This document shows, one piece after another, positions 26,076 to 38,960 of a stretch of DNA of 64,000 nt (positions are counted from its first letter, which is position 1; every line of letters starts with the position of its first letter). The DNA is from Lanius collurio (Eukaryota > Chordata > Aves > Passeriformes > Laniidae), in the NCBI GenBank assembly GCA_020086605.1, contig JACBWW010000003.1:53342381-53406380 (forward strand), written 5' to 3'. The notes beneath the pieces were generated by a model. It made no database searches and was not told the DNA's origin. It saw only the letters and a list, made by a program, of their open reading frames with translations. The position numbers and the translations under genes are program-made.

Positions 26076-26958
26076 AGATAAGCTCTGTTTCCATGTCCTT
26101 GCTAAAGAAAATCTTTTATGTAGGTTTTTTTTCCACAGTGACCTAACTCTTTCTTATTACTGTTTCCCTTGGAAACAAGTGTACTTTGCACAGTTTCCGA
26201 TGAATTCTATTTTTTTTTAAGATTAATCTCTCCTAAAATTAATAATTTTCTTTGTTTACATGGTTCTCCATGGATCTCTCTGATAAATGCAGAATGAAAG
26301 GCAAATGGATTTTAACAACCATGATACCGAATAACCTTAATTTATGGCAGCACCACTCTGCATAGATCTGACTGAGGAGCCGAGTAATCTTGGCCTTGTG
26401 GTTAGGCAAGGTGGCTGCTGGACAAGAAGCATGTCAGTGTGGTTTTCAGGTTTTCCAAGCTATATTTTTACTCTTTTTTTTCTCCTGCTGAGAAAATATT
26501 TCCTAAATTTCACAAATGAATGAACTGCATGCTATCTCTGGGATGTCAGTCAGTTTTCTCATCTCTCTTTTGGTAAAGAGTACATTTACGTATGTGCTGA
26601 TGTCTGTACTCTGGAAAGAAAATTATGCTGTATCAGATGAAAACAGTTTTCAGGAAAGAAATTACCAAAAGCAACTGTTCTGTCAGCTGGCTTATAGTTA
26701 CAAAGTTGTCTGTGTTGGCAATGTAAAGGCCTTGTCATGCTGCATGAGACACCTTACCTGAATGACAGAACCAGATGTAAAATCTCAGGTAGTTTCCCAC
26801 AAGGAAAACCTTTTATGACCATAGACACACAGAAGAGAGTATACATTTTGTTTGTCTCAGAACAGGGTACTTATGCTTACCTACAAGGAGACCTTTTTAG
26901 GTAGGACAGAAGCTTCACCTTCACGTTTGAAGGACCCTGCTATCTTAATATTGCCAGA

Positions 26959-27082
26959 GTTCTGTGCAGTCACTGCTGCAAAGTTTTGTGGTATCACCAC
27001 TGTAAGGGTTCTGTCCTATCACCACTGCCGAAGTTCTGTGCTGTCACTGCTGCAAGGGTTCTCTGCTATCACTTCTCTCATC
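26959..27082 (+). repeat. Degenerate 24-25-bp tandem repeat, five units
   Basis: Five adjacent units begin at 26959, 26983, 27008, 27033 and 27058. Each starts gtt(c/t)t and contains a pattern close to tatcac..ctg, then aagg or aaa. Divergence between units is clear, so the array is old. A plus-strand frame runs through it, but unit length is not a fixed multiple of three, so it does not encode a regular peptide repeat. Confidence 0.75.
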
Positions 27083-28814
27083 AGAACTGCCATTGGCCCC
27101 TGCTGCATCTCCACTGTAGGGTCAGAAGGTTTCAGAGGTGAACATCAAGAAAGAAACAGCTTAAAATATTTTTAAGAACCAAACGTGCTGTACAAGAAAG
27201 GCCTCGGTCTGTAACTGCTGCATATAGCATAGGAGGGCTGCAGCAAAACCAATAATCAATTTTGCAAAATCAGTACCCAGAGAAAAAGGAAAGCCAGTTG
27301 CCTGTGAATCAACAGCTCCCAAACTACAGCATTAGGTTTACAAAGTGAAACACGTGGTATTCAATCCCCACCAAGCTTACCTGCTAAGCCACAGCAGAAA
27401 ATACTAATATTCTTGACTGTTCTATCTCTTCATAAGCAATCACAACAAGAACACAGTATATTTGCAAGTGGATGAGAAATTAGAAATGGCCTATGGCAAA
27501 GTTTTGTTCACACTGCAGTATCTGTGTAAAGTACACCTTGGAACATTGCTTATTTTGTGCCAAAGTCATAGGTCACATCCTCTCATGCATCATTCAAGTT
27601 TATTTCTTTTTGGAACCACTAAGAGTTACAAATCCATTTATAAATTCAGTGAGAAACAGTCAATTACCTTCTTTTCTTTTTAAAATATATTAAAATTAGA
27701 ATGCAATAAAAGTCTAATTTCACTGTGTCAAGGGTACTACTCAAAATCAAGTGCTAAATTATTACTCACTTTCAATTCATCACTGTTTTGTAGAGTTTAC
27801 ATTCATCAAATCTTAATAAAAACAACTTCACAAGGGTTGTAAACAAGGAGAGAAGTGAGAGCTGGACAAGACTATGTTATAAGATGGCTATGCAAACCAA
27901 GCTTCTGTCCTTTCTCAGGCTGTGAACCTGTACACTTTGCACCAAAACTGAAAAGTGGGAAGTAAATATAACAAATTTTTTCAGCAGCAATGAACTGCAG
28001 AAACAAATGTTTTCCATTCTGTAAGCTTTAAGTTCTTTCAATATTATTTTTACTCTTACACCCCTAAATAGCTAGGAAGTCAAAATTTATTTTACCATAC
28101 ACTTCCCTGCTCTTCTTGGAGGTGAAGGGAAGAAAGAAGGGATTGGCAAGACGCATTTAAACTCTAAAATAATCCTTTCAAATGACATTTTGCCAGGACA
28201 TTCCCTTCAATATAACACAAAGGAATTAATGCAAATAGACTATCCTTATGAAGAGAATTAAAACATTCCCATTTTCTCTTTGGCCCTAAACCCACAACCA
28301 CTGTAAAATAGTTTCATTCAGGAACGTGAGCGCAATACATCAGACTCTTTTCTTGTTTCAGAGATACTGAAGCTCTTACTGCTCTAATCCTCCCAACAAG
28401 CATCACAGCACCCACAGCCCACTCAAACCCCTAACCAAGGCCATGCAGACAGGCTGGGCTGCTTCCCTCTCCCACACCACTGCCCCTGTTCACAGCCATC
28501 TCTTCCCTCACATCCTGATTTTCCCCAAAATTAAACTCTCATGACTGGTTTCAAAGCATCCTGCAGACCCTTTCCAAGTAGATGAACAACTTGTGCCTCT
28601 GTCACAACAGGGAGGCAAGAGCAGACACATGCCTGGAGTGGCTGTGATGGCCCAGGAGAGCCATCCTGTCCTGGCAGAGGTCTGAGCTGCCCGCTCCAAG
28701 CCGCCTCTGCTGAGCAAACCCCAGTTCAACACCCAGCTGCTCACACACCTCATCACCTCGCTGTCCCCAGCTACCAGAGACCTTCCTGCCCCAGAGGGTT
28801 CCACTCCTGTCACA
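27083..28814. other. Non-coding DNA with a GC-richer end
   Basis: No gene recognised. The part 28380-28800 is GC-richer and CpG-poor, and its minus-strand frame (28508-28873) shows no domain. It directly precedes the CR1 tail, but I cannot align it with CR1. Confidence 0.5.
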
Positions 28815-29073
28815 GGGAAAAATGAAGAACAATGGGTACAAGTTACTTCTGGGGAGATTTCAGCTGGTCGCAAGACAAAAAAATTTCACAATGAGAACAA
28901 CCAGTCATTGGAAAAATCTCACCAGGACAGTGGCAGATTCTCCAGCATTGGATGTGTTTAGGATTTGGCTGGACAGGGTGCTGGGAATATTGTCTAGACC
29001 ACGCTTTTGGCAAGAAAGGCTGGACCAGATAATCCTTGAGGTCCCTTCCAACTTCTTCTCTATGATTCCTATA
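28815..29073 (+). mobile_element. CR1 LINE, truncated 3' end
   Basis: The segment follows the order of an avian CR1 3' untranslated end: an aatgggtacaagtt block, ctggggagatttcag, then ggcagattctccagcattggatg, ggctggaccagat, and finally cttgaggtcccttccaact leading to tctatgattcctat. The last part is the degenerate octamer tail typical of CR1. Only about 260 bp remain and no reverse transcriptase frame is present, as is usual for 5'-truncated copies. Its many substitutions and small changes mark it as old. CR1 is the dominant LINE in birds and also occurs in other reptiles. Confidence 0.8.
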
Positions 29074-31385
29074 GCACACAGGCTCTGCATGGGGTGCATG
29101 AGGCCAGCCTGTGGGATGCCAGCTGAAGATGGATTATTTTCTCTTGATTTAGCATAGAGGCCTGGGAAAAAAGACGCTATTGAAAGGCAAGTGGCTGACC
29201 AAGTGAAACTAAGATGCTTGACACCTCTGCTCCTTGTGATACTCCCAGGGAGGAAACTGTCATCAAAACAGGAGGTCACCATGAAGCCAAGATGCTACTT
29301 CAATGCACCTATGAAGTATGTTGGCAGATACATGAGATTAAAGTGGCACCTAAGTCTCACACAACACAGAGGAAATTCAGCTTCCTACAGATTAAAACCT
29401 TTATTGGATGTTTCTCTACATGGCCTGAAAGCATTTTGCTCCCCAAAATGAAGACTTGTATCTGTCTGATAGAATTCAGCTATTGAACAACATATCATGG
29501 CTCACCCTTAAGGCTCTGTAATATTAGATCCATTAAATGGTGCATTTTTCCAAGCAGCCTATGGAGTTCTGAGAAGCTACAATTTTCTCCTACAATGCTA
29601 CAATGTCTGTCAGTGAGATGCTCTCCAATACCTCTCGCCCAATGCAGAAGTGCAGCATTGTGGACCACTACAACATTCCCACATCATGCTTTCCATCAGG
29701 TTTCACAATTCAAAAGAACCTTGTGGAGAAGGAGAAACTGAGAAAAGCAGCCTCATTCCAGCCTCCTCCCATGTCTTTCTTAAAATTTCATTTTATTTTG
29801 CTATCCCTTTTTTTTTTAATTACTTTTATTTCCCTGCATATTTACTTGCTGCAACCCCTGCTGTGCAGAGCTCAGAGCGGGCTTGCAGGCAGGCTACCAG
29901 CCATTGCTTGGAGCAATCAGAAAAGCCTATGTTCACCACCATCACCCTGAGAAGGACAATAAGCCATATAGAGGCCAAGAGTGAAAACCATAACTCTGTG
30001 TGAAATCTTCAAAGGCAGAGCTTCACCCAACTTTTCTGCTTTCTTTTCTGTAAAAATAACTTCTATGCCAACAAATCACTGACAAAGCATCCCCCTTATG
30101 TTAGCTGTTATACTTATTCGCAGTATTTGAAGTAGTACAGAGGTGAAAAGTAATAGATATTCCACTTCTTTAAAAACTCAAAGAAAAAATGGGCTAAACT
30201 GTGGTTTCAGCATAAACCAGCATAACAGAATAATGTGGAATAAACTTCTCTTTCTAATTTAATGTATTCTGGTTTTATTGAAAACACGATCTGTATGTTT
30301 ACATGGCAGCTACATGCAGTATTTATACTGTCCACATGACACAGAAATTGGAGGCCCACTGGAAAAAAGAAGTAGAAGGTGACTGTTTGACTCACTGAGG
30401 TTTGGGGTTGTATGGGCTTCAGAAAAAGAAGAGGTGAGGACGATGCTCCATTTCCTGCTTTCCATTTGACAGTACTGGTTGTTTAAGGACTTTTCAACTC
30501 TTTGGGCGAAATGCAGCTGAACATTTCCAGACCAAAACCCTGTAACAGCTGCACCAGCCTCTGAACATCTGGGTCAGCCCCATCAGTCCCTCTTCCAACT
30601 ACCCATCTGAATGAGGACCACAGGACACTTGTAGAACACCAGCTTCCAAAGTCAGCTGTGTACACATAAAGCTGTCTTTCATAGAAAAAGAGCTTTTAAG
30701 AAGCACTTTAAGTATTAAAGTGCGGCAGTCACTTTTTTCTTTACTAGGTTGGCTGCACAATTTTTTTAACCTGAACCCATATTGGGTTCAACAGCGTAAA
30801 GCAAAATTCTTCAGCGAAGATGGAGGAGGGAAGTGGGACCAAAGGCTCTGTTCAGCAACCTGGGTACAGGGGGCAAAGATAGTTTAAAAGAAGAATTGGC
30901 TTGTGGACAGATCTCCTCCTCAAATCTCAAATCATCATGGTATAGATACTAACCACACCATTCAAACCCTACTCAACAAAGGCAGAAGCACTAGGTAAGC
31001 TGTAATTTCACAGGTCTTGCACTGTATTCTTCACAGAGGACTGCAAGCATCACTCATAATGGTAAGCAGTATGCAACCAGAGTCACCAGGTCTTTCTAGA
31101 AGTCAGCTCTACAAATCAAACATGCTCACAGAACCCATGACTTAAAACAGAAACATGACCCCACTCTTATTCCTACAGACGATTTCCCACAAAATCATTT
31201 CATAGCAAGGGTACCATGATAGTTCCAAGGGAGAGGGCCAATGGTGGTTGTACGTGCCCATGGGCGTGCTTGCTGCAAGGGTAGGACAAAGGCAAACACA
31301 CCTGGGGAAATTTCCAATGCCAAAAGAATGCAGAACGGCACCTCTGAACTTTGCCACAGTACACCATCCAAAACAAGAGGGAAGG

Positions 31386-31405
31386 AAAAAAAAAAAAAAA
31401 AAAAA
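31386..31405 (+). repeat. Poly-A homopolymer run
   Basis: A run of about 20 A bases, followed by gagag and seven more A bases. No 3' UTR or AATAAA signal precedes it closely, so I do not read it as a retrocopy tail. Confidence 0.8.
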
Positions 31406-32323
31406 GAGAGAAAAAAACCCCAAGCTGTTCATTTTCCAGACAAACTGAGAATGAAGCTTTTCTACAGGTAGTGGAAATAACAACATTTGTTCTTCCATAA
31501 AAGCACGACCTCTGCTAAGACTTGTTTTAAGCACAAGTCCAAACCCATATTCATCTAAGCCAAGTACAAGTCATATCCTCTTCAAGTTAACTACAACCTG
31601 AACTAGGCATCTCATCCCTGCAGAGCTCATGGCGAAGCCTAAGGGCCTGAGTCATCTGACCTATTTTTAATGTCACACCTGGAGTGTACATTTCTCTCTA
31701 GCAGCTATCACACAAATACAGACAACTCATCTGGCACAAAACACTCTGACATGTCATGTCTCCAATTTATTTGGTCAGCAGAACTGTTGATACTCAAGGC
31801 CATGCTTCCAACCATGCTAAACTTTACTTGGGGTGCATACACCAGTCCCAGTGAAGGGGCCGGGTGGATGGCTGAGCACAGACAGGCTGCCAACAGTGCG
31901 AACACGCCACACTCAATGCATGGCTACCCCAAGGAACGCACATAGCATGGATTACCAAGAACATTATGCTTTTGTACATTTCCTCACTGCAGACACTGAG
32001 AAGGGCTTGGCTGAGGCAGAAGATAAACCCCATCTCTGCTTTGCTGGATTAGATAGATTCACTCATACACCAGTTACAGCTTCAAGTTCAAGAGAGAGAT
32101 TTGCCTTCCCTTTCCTTTCTCTTGAATGTTTCCTGTTAGAGGAGATTGAGGGAGTAGGACACCTGGGGATCAGAACCTAATAGATTCCAGCACAGAATCT
32201 GAGTCTCAAAAGCAAATCCCTCTGTCACTGAAATGTTGCTATGTATCTTTGTTACTCTTTCCATCTTTTAAAACTGTCTTCTTATTTTGGTGCTGTCAGA
32301 ATGATCATGTTTTAGACAGCAAT

Positions 32324-32387
32324 TGTCCTGGGTGCCACCATTACCGTGCTCCCAGGACCTCATGTGGCATTTCCAGCACCCAGGACA
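32324..32387. repeat. 12-bp perfect inverted repeat
   Basis: tgtcctgggtgc at 32324-32335 pairs exactly with gcacccaggaca at 32376-32387, leaving a loop of about 40 bases. The loop contains a further cccaggac at 32351-32358. The arm could form a hairpin in RNA, but the stem is short for a microRNA precursor and the loop is large. Confidence 0.7.
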
Positions 32388-35300
32388 TAATAGGATTACT
32401 GCAGCACACGCCCCGGCCTGGGAACTTGCAGAGTGCAAGGTCTAAACAGCAAAATATTAAAAAGCCACAGATAAATTGCTACAGTAATTAGATTATAGAG
32501 TTGTCATGAAAGTGCGCGGTTGCAGTGTGCACTCATTAAAAGTATAATCAAACAATTGCTTAAGAAAGATGTTTTTTTTAGCATGCACATGTTTCACTAT
32601 CAGCAACAGCACAAAGATTACCAGTGGCTGCATCTCTGACTCCCAAGGACTTGTTAGGTCCAGCTGTTGATCCATGAACTAAACATATTTTTCTGGGAAT
32701 TTCTGGCCAGGAATGTCCATACTGACCCAAACTACTGCAGGTGTTAATAGGTCACTGGTGGACTGTAAGATTGCTCTCAGTGTTCATCAGGTTCATGCCT
32801 CTGAAGTTGTTATTACCCACCAGTCTCTCCCACTAAGTAGCAAACTGCTGGGATTTTGATTCTCTCTTTGTTTGAGGGTACTTATTTGGAAGGGGTGATG
32901 GGCTACTAACATCAGGGTTTAACTTGAGTACACAGAAGCCAGGAAATTCACAGCCAGAGCTGAAAATGTGTGCTGGCACAGCAGCATTATCTCCTTCCAT
33001 TAAGCCTTTTCTGGATCTTTTGGCACAACTGCCTGGGTTAAAGCCTGCATGTCAGCAGAGATTTTTCAGACTTTGCCACTAATTTACTTGCTTTACTTAA
33101 GTTGCTAGCATCACTCAGATAAATTCTTCTTAATAGTACATGAACATCTCATAAAGGCAAAGCACATATGCACACACATCCCCACACCCAACACCTTTCC
33201 ATGTGTGGTTTCACCTTCCTTCTCCCCAGGGCTGTGAACACAGCATGAACCAACTTGCAAAATCCCAGCTGTCCTTCCAGAGTGGACACAAAAGGGGATT
33301 AAGCAGAGCTGAATAGTGCTGACAAACAGACCTGGGCAACCATAGCAATTGGTATTTCAGAGCAGCGTCACGTCTCAAGGATCCAGCTTTGGCTCCCCTC
33401 CCAAATCCAGGAAGGTGGGTGGGAGGAGGACCCCAGGGATTAGCCACGGCATAGCTCTCCTAAGGGGCAGAGATGCCAAAAATGGTTCTTGGGGAACTGC
33501 TCTTGGCTCTTTTAGTCACCCTCACTGAATTCATTTAGTCACTCTTTTAACAGGAAAATGAGGATAGGAAGCTTTGTGGGCCTTTACTGGGAAGTGACTT
33601 CCCAGAAAGGGGATATTCTCCATTCCAAGGGCAGAAGTGGGCCTGGGCTGGTTGCAGTGGGCACAGCTATGGCCGCTGCCTGCTCCTTTTTCCTGTTGTC
33701 CCAGGCCCTCCACAGGATTCCCAAATCTAAAAATACCACAGGAGAAAAAGAAAGCCTAGAGTAATAAGAAGGTGAGGTTTTTCCCATTTCTGCTTGTGTG
33801 ACTAAGAGGTACACAATGGGGGATGACTGAAAATGGGTTAAACTGTGAAATCACCCAAGCAGGTGAGCCCACTCCTGCAGGAGAGCTCTCCTGGACACAG
33901 GCTCCTGGCAGCCATGGAAGAGTGTCAGGCTGCTCCACTCCCACCCTGCCTTCACTCCCATCACGATCAGCATATGCCCAGCGCAGCCTCACCGAGTCCC
34001 CGGGACCCAGCACACACAGAACATCCCCCACTGGAGCAGCCCCACACATGCACGGCCTGGATCAGGACCTGCTGCTTCAGGAATGCTGAAGCACGTGAAG
34101 CCTCACAAAGGCTGGAAAAGGGCGGGGGACCCACAAAGAAGTGAGGAGCCAGAGGAAGCTGCTGGGTTAAACAAGTGATAGATAGCATAGATGCCTGTAA
34201 CTCCTTTCCACGCAATTTAAATGTTCTGCCAAGCAATGGCAGCTCCAGCTGCCTGCCCGGCTGAGATACGGAATACAAACACATTTTCTCCATCTACTTT
34301 TAAAACCCAGAACAAGATTTAAGTCAAATTTAAGAAATTATTTAAATGAAGCAAATGACCGAGAGATTCTATCTCATCAAAAACAAAACTAGCTAACTTG
34401 GCCCTCTAAACAGGCACTTAGATATTCCAGACTAATCTAATTAGAGAGTTTATCCTGTTGGTTACAAGGCCCTTGTTATAGATTTACCACTAAGTTAAAA
34501 AATTAGCAGGTTGCTAACACCAGCACAAAATTTACCAGGTTAATACAAAGGACTTGCTAGAATGACTCAACATCAAATGAAAGAGCAGGGTTGGATTTTA
34601 CAGTTTTAAAGACATGTAGTTAATATAATCTATAAATAACTGAAATACTGTTTCAGAGTGAAAGGGCTATTGTTCATTTTTATCACAGATATGAAGACAA
34701 GTGCTGTGGTGAAGGAGGGGAGATTTTCCAACAGAACATTATAGATTTATTTTATAAAAAAACCAACCCAACAGTACAGAAGGATATCTTCAGGCAGTAG
34801 TGTAAGGTATGCTTCAGTACAAAGGCAGGGGCTTTGAAAATACGGATGTCAAAGAGATTAACCTAACCAATACGCACTGGAAAGAGAAAGCAGACACTAG
34901 TGACAGACAAATTTGCATTTTATTTGGAGTCTAAAATCCTACAGAGTTAATGTTACTGTTAATATAATATAGCTGCTTAGGAGGATTTTTCTGATTAATA
35001 TTAGCCATTTTGGACAATGACAAGCAGTTTCATTTTCAGTTGGAGCCTAAATCTAAATCAGTCCTTAGCTTTAAACCAAATCAGTTCCCAGTTCTGGTTC
35101 AGTGGGCAACCACAGAAACACTTGTCTTATCACAGAGGAGGCAGAGGTACATTTAGAGGCAGATGTGTTCCTTTTGATATCAGTGACATCATTTTGATAG
35201 TAAAGCAACAGTAAAAATTCATCAAGGGGTTAAATTCCTCTCTGAAAATGCCACTGCAATAGTAATAGCTGTCAGGACCAGGCCATGTCTTGGGCCAGAG

Positions 35301-35689
35301 AGTCTTAACCAAACAAGCCTGTATCGTCACCCATTAATCCAACTGGAAACCAGTGGGTCTGTGCAGAACTCACAGCACTGTCAACTGCTGAGGAGGGCAG
35401 AGCTCCTCAGATTGACAGGGCTGGCAGGAAAGCAGGTACCCATCCAATTAGTCTGCCCCATAAGGCTGGCCAGCTGATGTTAGTCCTGTGGGGAAATCAA
35501 CCCCAGGCTCCAAGCATGTAAGAGATTAAAAACCGCAGGTTCAGAACATTAAATCTGCCTTGCAATTAACTGAAATAAACAGATGAACAACAGGGCGGAC
35601 AAGGTTGCTTCAAAGTGGTAGCCTTACAGTCATGCAATAAACAAGAAAACAAACAAAAAATAAAATTCAAAGCCATGAGACATCACCCT

Positions 35690-35990
35690 CCCTCCCCCCA
35701 CATTTTATTCCATTGATGACGGAGGACTCAGTCAAGATCTGCAAATTGGTAGGCAGTATATTATGTGCTGTCTGTCAGTATTACAGATCCTAAAGGGCTG
35801 AATAAATAATTGAAGAATAAATAATTATGCTAGGGCTTTGTCTCATGGGCCATTTTTATAGATTGCTGTCTAATGATAGCACCATCTGCGACGCTCTGCA
35901 TTAATATGGGATAAAATTACATAGTGCTTTGTTTGTTCTGACACTGTGATGCTATGATGTCTCTTAATATTATCTTGAACAAAAGGCTAG
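35690..35990. promoter_or_regulatory. Candidate conserved non-coding element
   Basis: This AT-rich block has dense homeodomain-type cores, including two copies of gaataaataatt (35800-35811 and 35815-35826) and gcattaatatggg near 35899. It has no open frame and no repeat signature. The texture resembles developmental enhancers seen in vertebrate gene deserts, but this is a judgement from composition and motif density only. Confidence 0.25.
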
Positions 35991-38659
35991 AGCAATGATG
36001 GAAGTGTCCCAATTGCTTGTAAACTCTCATTTAGGGAAATCCAAGTTTAAGCAATCAGAGACATTTTTTCCCCAAGGACAGGACAGGGAAGAGTGAGGAA
36101 ACCTAGATGTTTCTAACACATCTCTTACCAAGGTGATTAAAAAGAGGGAGCTTGTTACTAACATTTCTGTTATGCATGTCCAATTCAGAGACTGCAGGTT
36201 AGCAGTCCTTTGCTGACAAGATGGCAGCCAGGCTCACTTGCAAAAAACTACACCACAGCTCCCGCTCCTTTCTCAGTGCAGAGAGGAAGGCAAAGAGATC
36301 AAGCATAGGTTCTTGTGGCAGGTTCTCACTCCTTAAATCCAAAGGAAGTAAGATTACTTAGTTCAATTTGGCATGGTAGCATCCCAAAGGGGATGCAAGG
36401 CACCTGCAAGGAGACAAAAGCTTTTTTCATAGGAAAGAAAGCAAACTCAATACAGCCACCACTTGCTTTCCAGTAATGCTTTACACTTCTTAACAATTCT
36501 CCATTCAAGAAACATTTTCTTATTTATTCTTAGAAAGTAAAACCTGAAGCCATGAATACTCACCGGTAGTACTCCTGTGCAATTTTCTGTGCCTGCAGGA
36601 CATCAGGGGTATTTCCCTTCCTTCCTGAAAAGGTTCAGTGGACATCATCTCTCCCTCCCTCCTCAGCTAAAGGTGCTGGGGGCTGTGCAGAGTGGCTCCA
36701 AGCAGCCCCATCCCCTCACTGCTACATGTCTGTGACTGCTGCGATGAGCAGCTGTGGCTGGTAGAGTAGTAGGTCTGTGAGATAGAACAAATGCATTTGC
36801 TGCCTCAAAGCTATTACCTACCTGTGGAACAGTCGTGAAATTCTAAGTAGGTTTTGCAAAGCCCAATCTCACTGTCGTCACAATCCAGCGTCACTGCAGG
36901 GAGGCTGCAATGAGAAGTGCTTTGGCCTCTCATGCCCCAGCCCTCCATTCCCACATAACTCCTCAGCACCTGTCTCCAGAACTGAACATTTCAATTTTCA
37001 CATCCTAGGAAAGCAAACCCAGAAGAGATGTTGGGCAGATGGGGCCCCTGCAGCTATGACACCCGCAATGTCACAACTGTGACCACAGGCTTCAGGAACT
37101 AATTGGCAAAGCAGGAGGTTTCAAACTCTCCATTCATCAGATTTAGCTTGGTGTCAGAAGTACAGAGACCAGTGTTTGCAGGAAGCTTTGGAGAACAAAG
37201 CGTTGTAGCTGCTTCAGTCAAAGGGATGATGGTAAAGGAAAAGCCTCTTGCCCCCAAGCCTTCCTAGTCCATCAAATCTTTTTCTAACCCTCAGTCCCAG
37301 CCTCACACTAAGAGCTGGAATACAAACTAAGCCAGAATGTGTGGTTATAACTAGGCTGTAGCAAGTTACACCTAAATTAACTATTAGAAAGAGACCTACT
37401 GACACAATCCCCAGCAGGAAGATGTCTTCAAATAACACAAAGCTTCTCTGAACAGACAACACATGCAGCATCCTACACCTGCTCTTGCCAGCATGGACCA
37501 TGGTTGAGATAACTGCAGGAGCACTCAATGGTTACAGTAGCATGCCCCTTAGTGTCCCTCAAACCTCAGAAACACAAGTGCATGACACAGGCTGTTAAAG
37601 CACATCACCACAACCAGCAGGGATGGAAACCCACTTCTGCACAAAGGGCTTGCTGGGGGCTTTCCAATAGATTTGGCCACCTACACATTAACCAGCACCA
37701 GCATGTGCACACATGGAAATCAATTCAACAGTGACCACAGTTTGCATAAAACTAAATGAAGAGCTTCACCTCCAAATTTGTATTGAAGAAGATATATAGA
37801 TAGCCATAGAAAGGCCCCGTGTCCTGCCCGCAGCTCTGACATGGAGATGTTGCACAGTTCAGACAAATTCCATCACCCACCCTGCAACTCCCACTGGGCC
37901 AGATGGGGACACAAACCTCTCCACCCTACAGTAATGGCAGGCCTGTTCCACATTACTGTTTAGAAAACATTCAAATGTAGCTAAGCAGACACCTCACTCA
38001 CTTAGCAAAACTTATCCTGATGCCATAAAACCTCCACCTTTGTCCCATACAGCTGAGTATCCTGGGCATGCATTATTCTTCCTCCTGGAAAATATAAGAG
38101 CTTTCCTCAAGAACAAAACACAGCCTTAAGGATGTGCACAAGAAGTGGGGAACAGGAGACAATACAAACACTGAAAGACAACAGGGGAAAATGTATTAAT
38201 CAAACAAATTACCAACAAAGAGGACTTGGGCTACAAATCAAAGAATGTGGTTCCTTCAGCAAAGAAATAAAATACTCAGAGGGTATCCCAGACACTGCAG
38301 ATCCACATGCACCCTCAGAAGTGGCTCTGCCTTGCAGGCATTCCTCTGTTTCTGCTGCAGATAAAGAAGGCCCAGAGACCCATGAAGCGTGGGGAATTCA
38401 TCCCCTGGCGCCCAGGCGAGGCACGGGACAGCCATTGTACTCAGTGAAGTTCAATTGCAAATCCTGTCGGAAATGGCACCGCTCCCTGAGGGCTACGGAG
38501 GAGGGCCAGGAAGAGGAGAGGTTTAAGGCCTTTCTAAACTGCAGATAAAAAGTGAAGAGGAAGGTACAAGTTGGGTATGCAGGGCATGTGGCCACCACCT
38601 GGTCTGTGAGGGCAAATATCCCCTTTTGTTAAAGCAGAGCAATGAAAAAAAGAATAAAA

Positions 38660-38960
38660 ATAACAAAAAGTACTGCTCTTGACATTAAATATTCATAGCA
38701 ATAGCTACGGTGTGGCTAATGGAAAATGACCGTAAAACCTTTAAGAAGTTTTTTAATGCACAGAGACTGGCAGAGGTCACAGCACGCTTGGTGCAAATCG
38801 GGAGCAATCGAACAAAAATAGTTTGTCCCTTTTCAAACTAGCACTAAAAAGGTGCCCATTTATTTTATCAAAACCACTGAAGGCACCAGAAAGGTTCATA
38901 AACACTCATTAACAGCATTCCTGGTAGCGGCTGCCCAGCCATTAAAATCTCCTCTTACGA
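38660..38960. promoter_or_regulatory. Candidate conserved non-coding element
   Basis: About seven CpGs are kept between 38708 and 38958 in AT-rich surroundings. The block contains attaaatattcat and acactcattaaca and several other AT-rich motifs. It has no long frame or repeat. Constraint is inferred from CpG retention only. Confidence 0.28.

Noticed and set aside
28508..28873. 121-codon minus-strand open frame
   Set aside because: It overlaps the start of the CR1 tail, has no domain and lies in GC-richer DNA where stops are rarer.
31241..31471. Retrocopy tail suspected from the 20-base poly-A at 31386
   Set aside because: No AATAAA upstream, no recognisable protein before it and no flanking duplication, so it is treated as a simple homopolymer.
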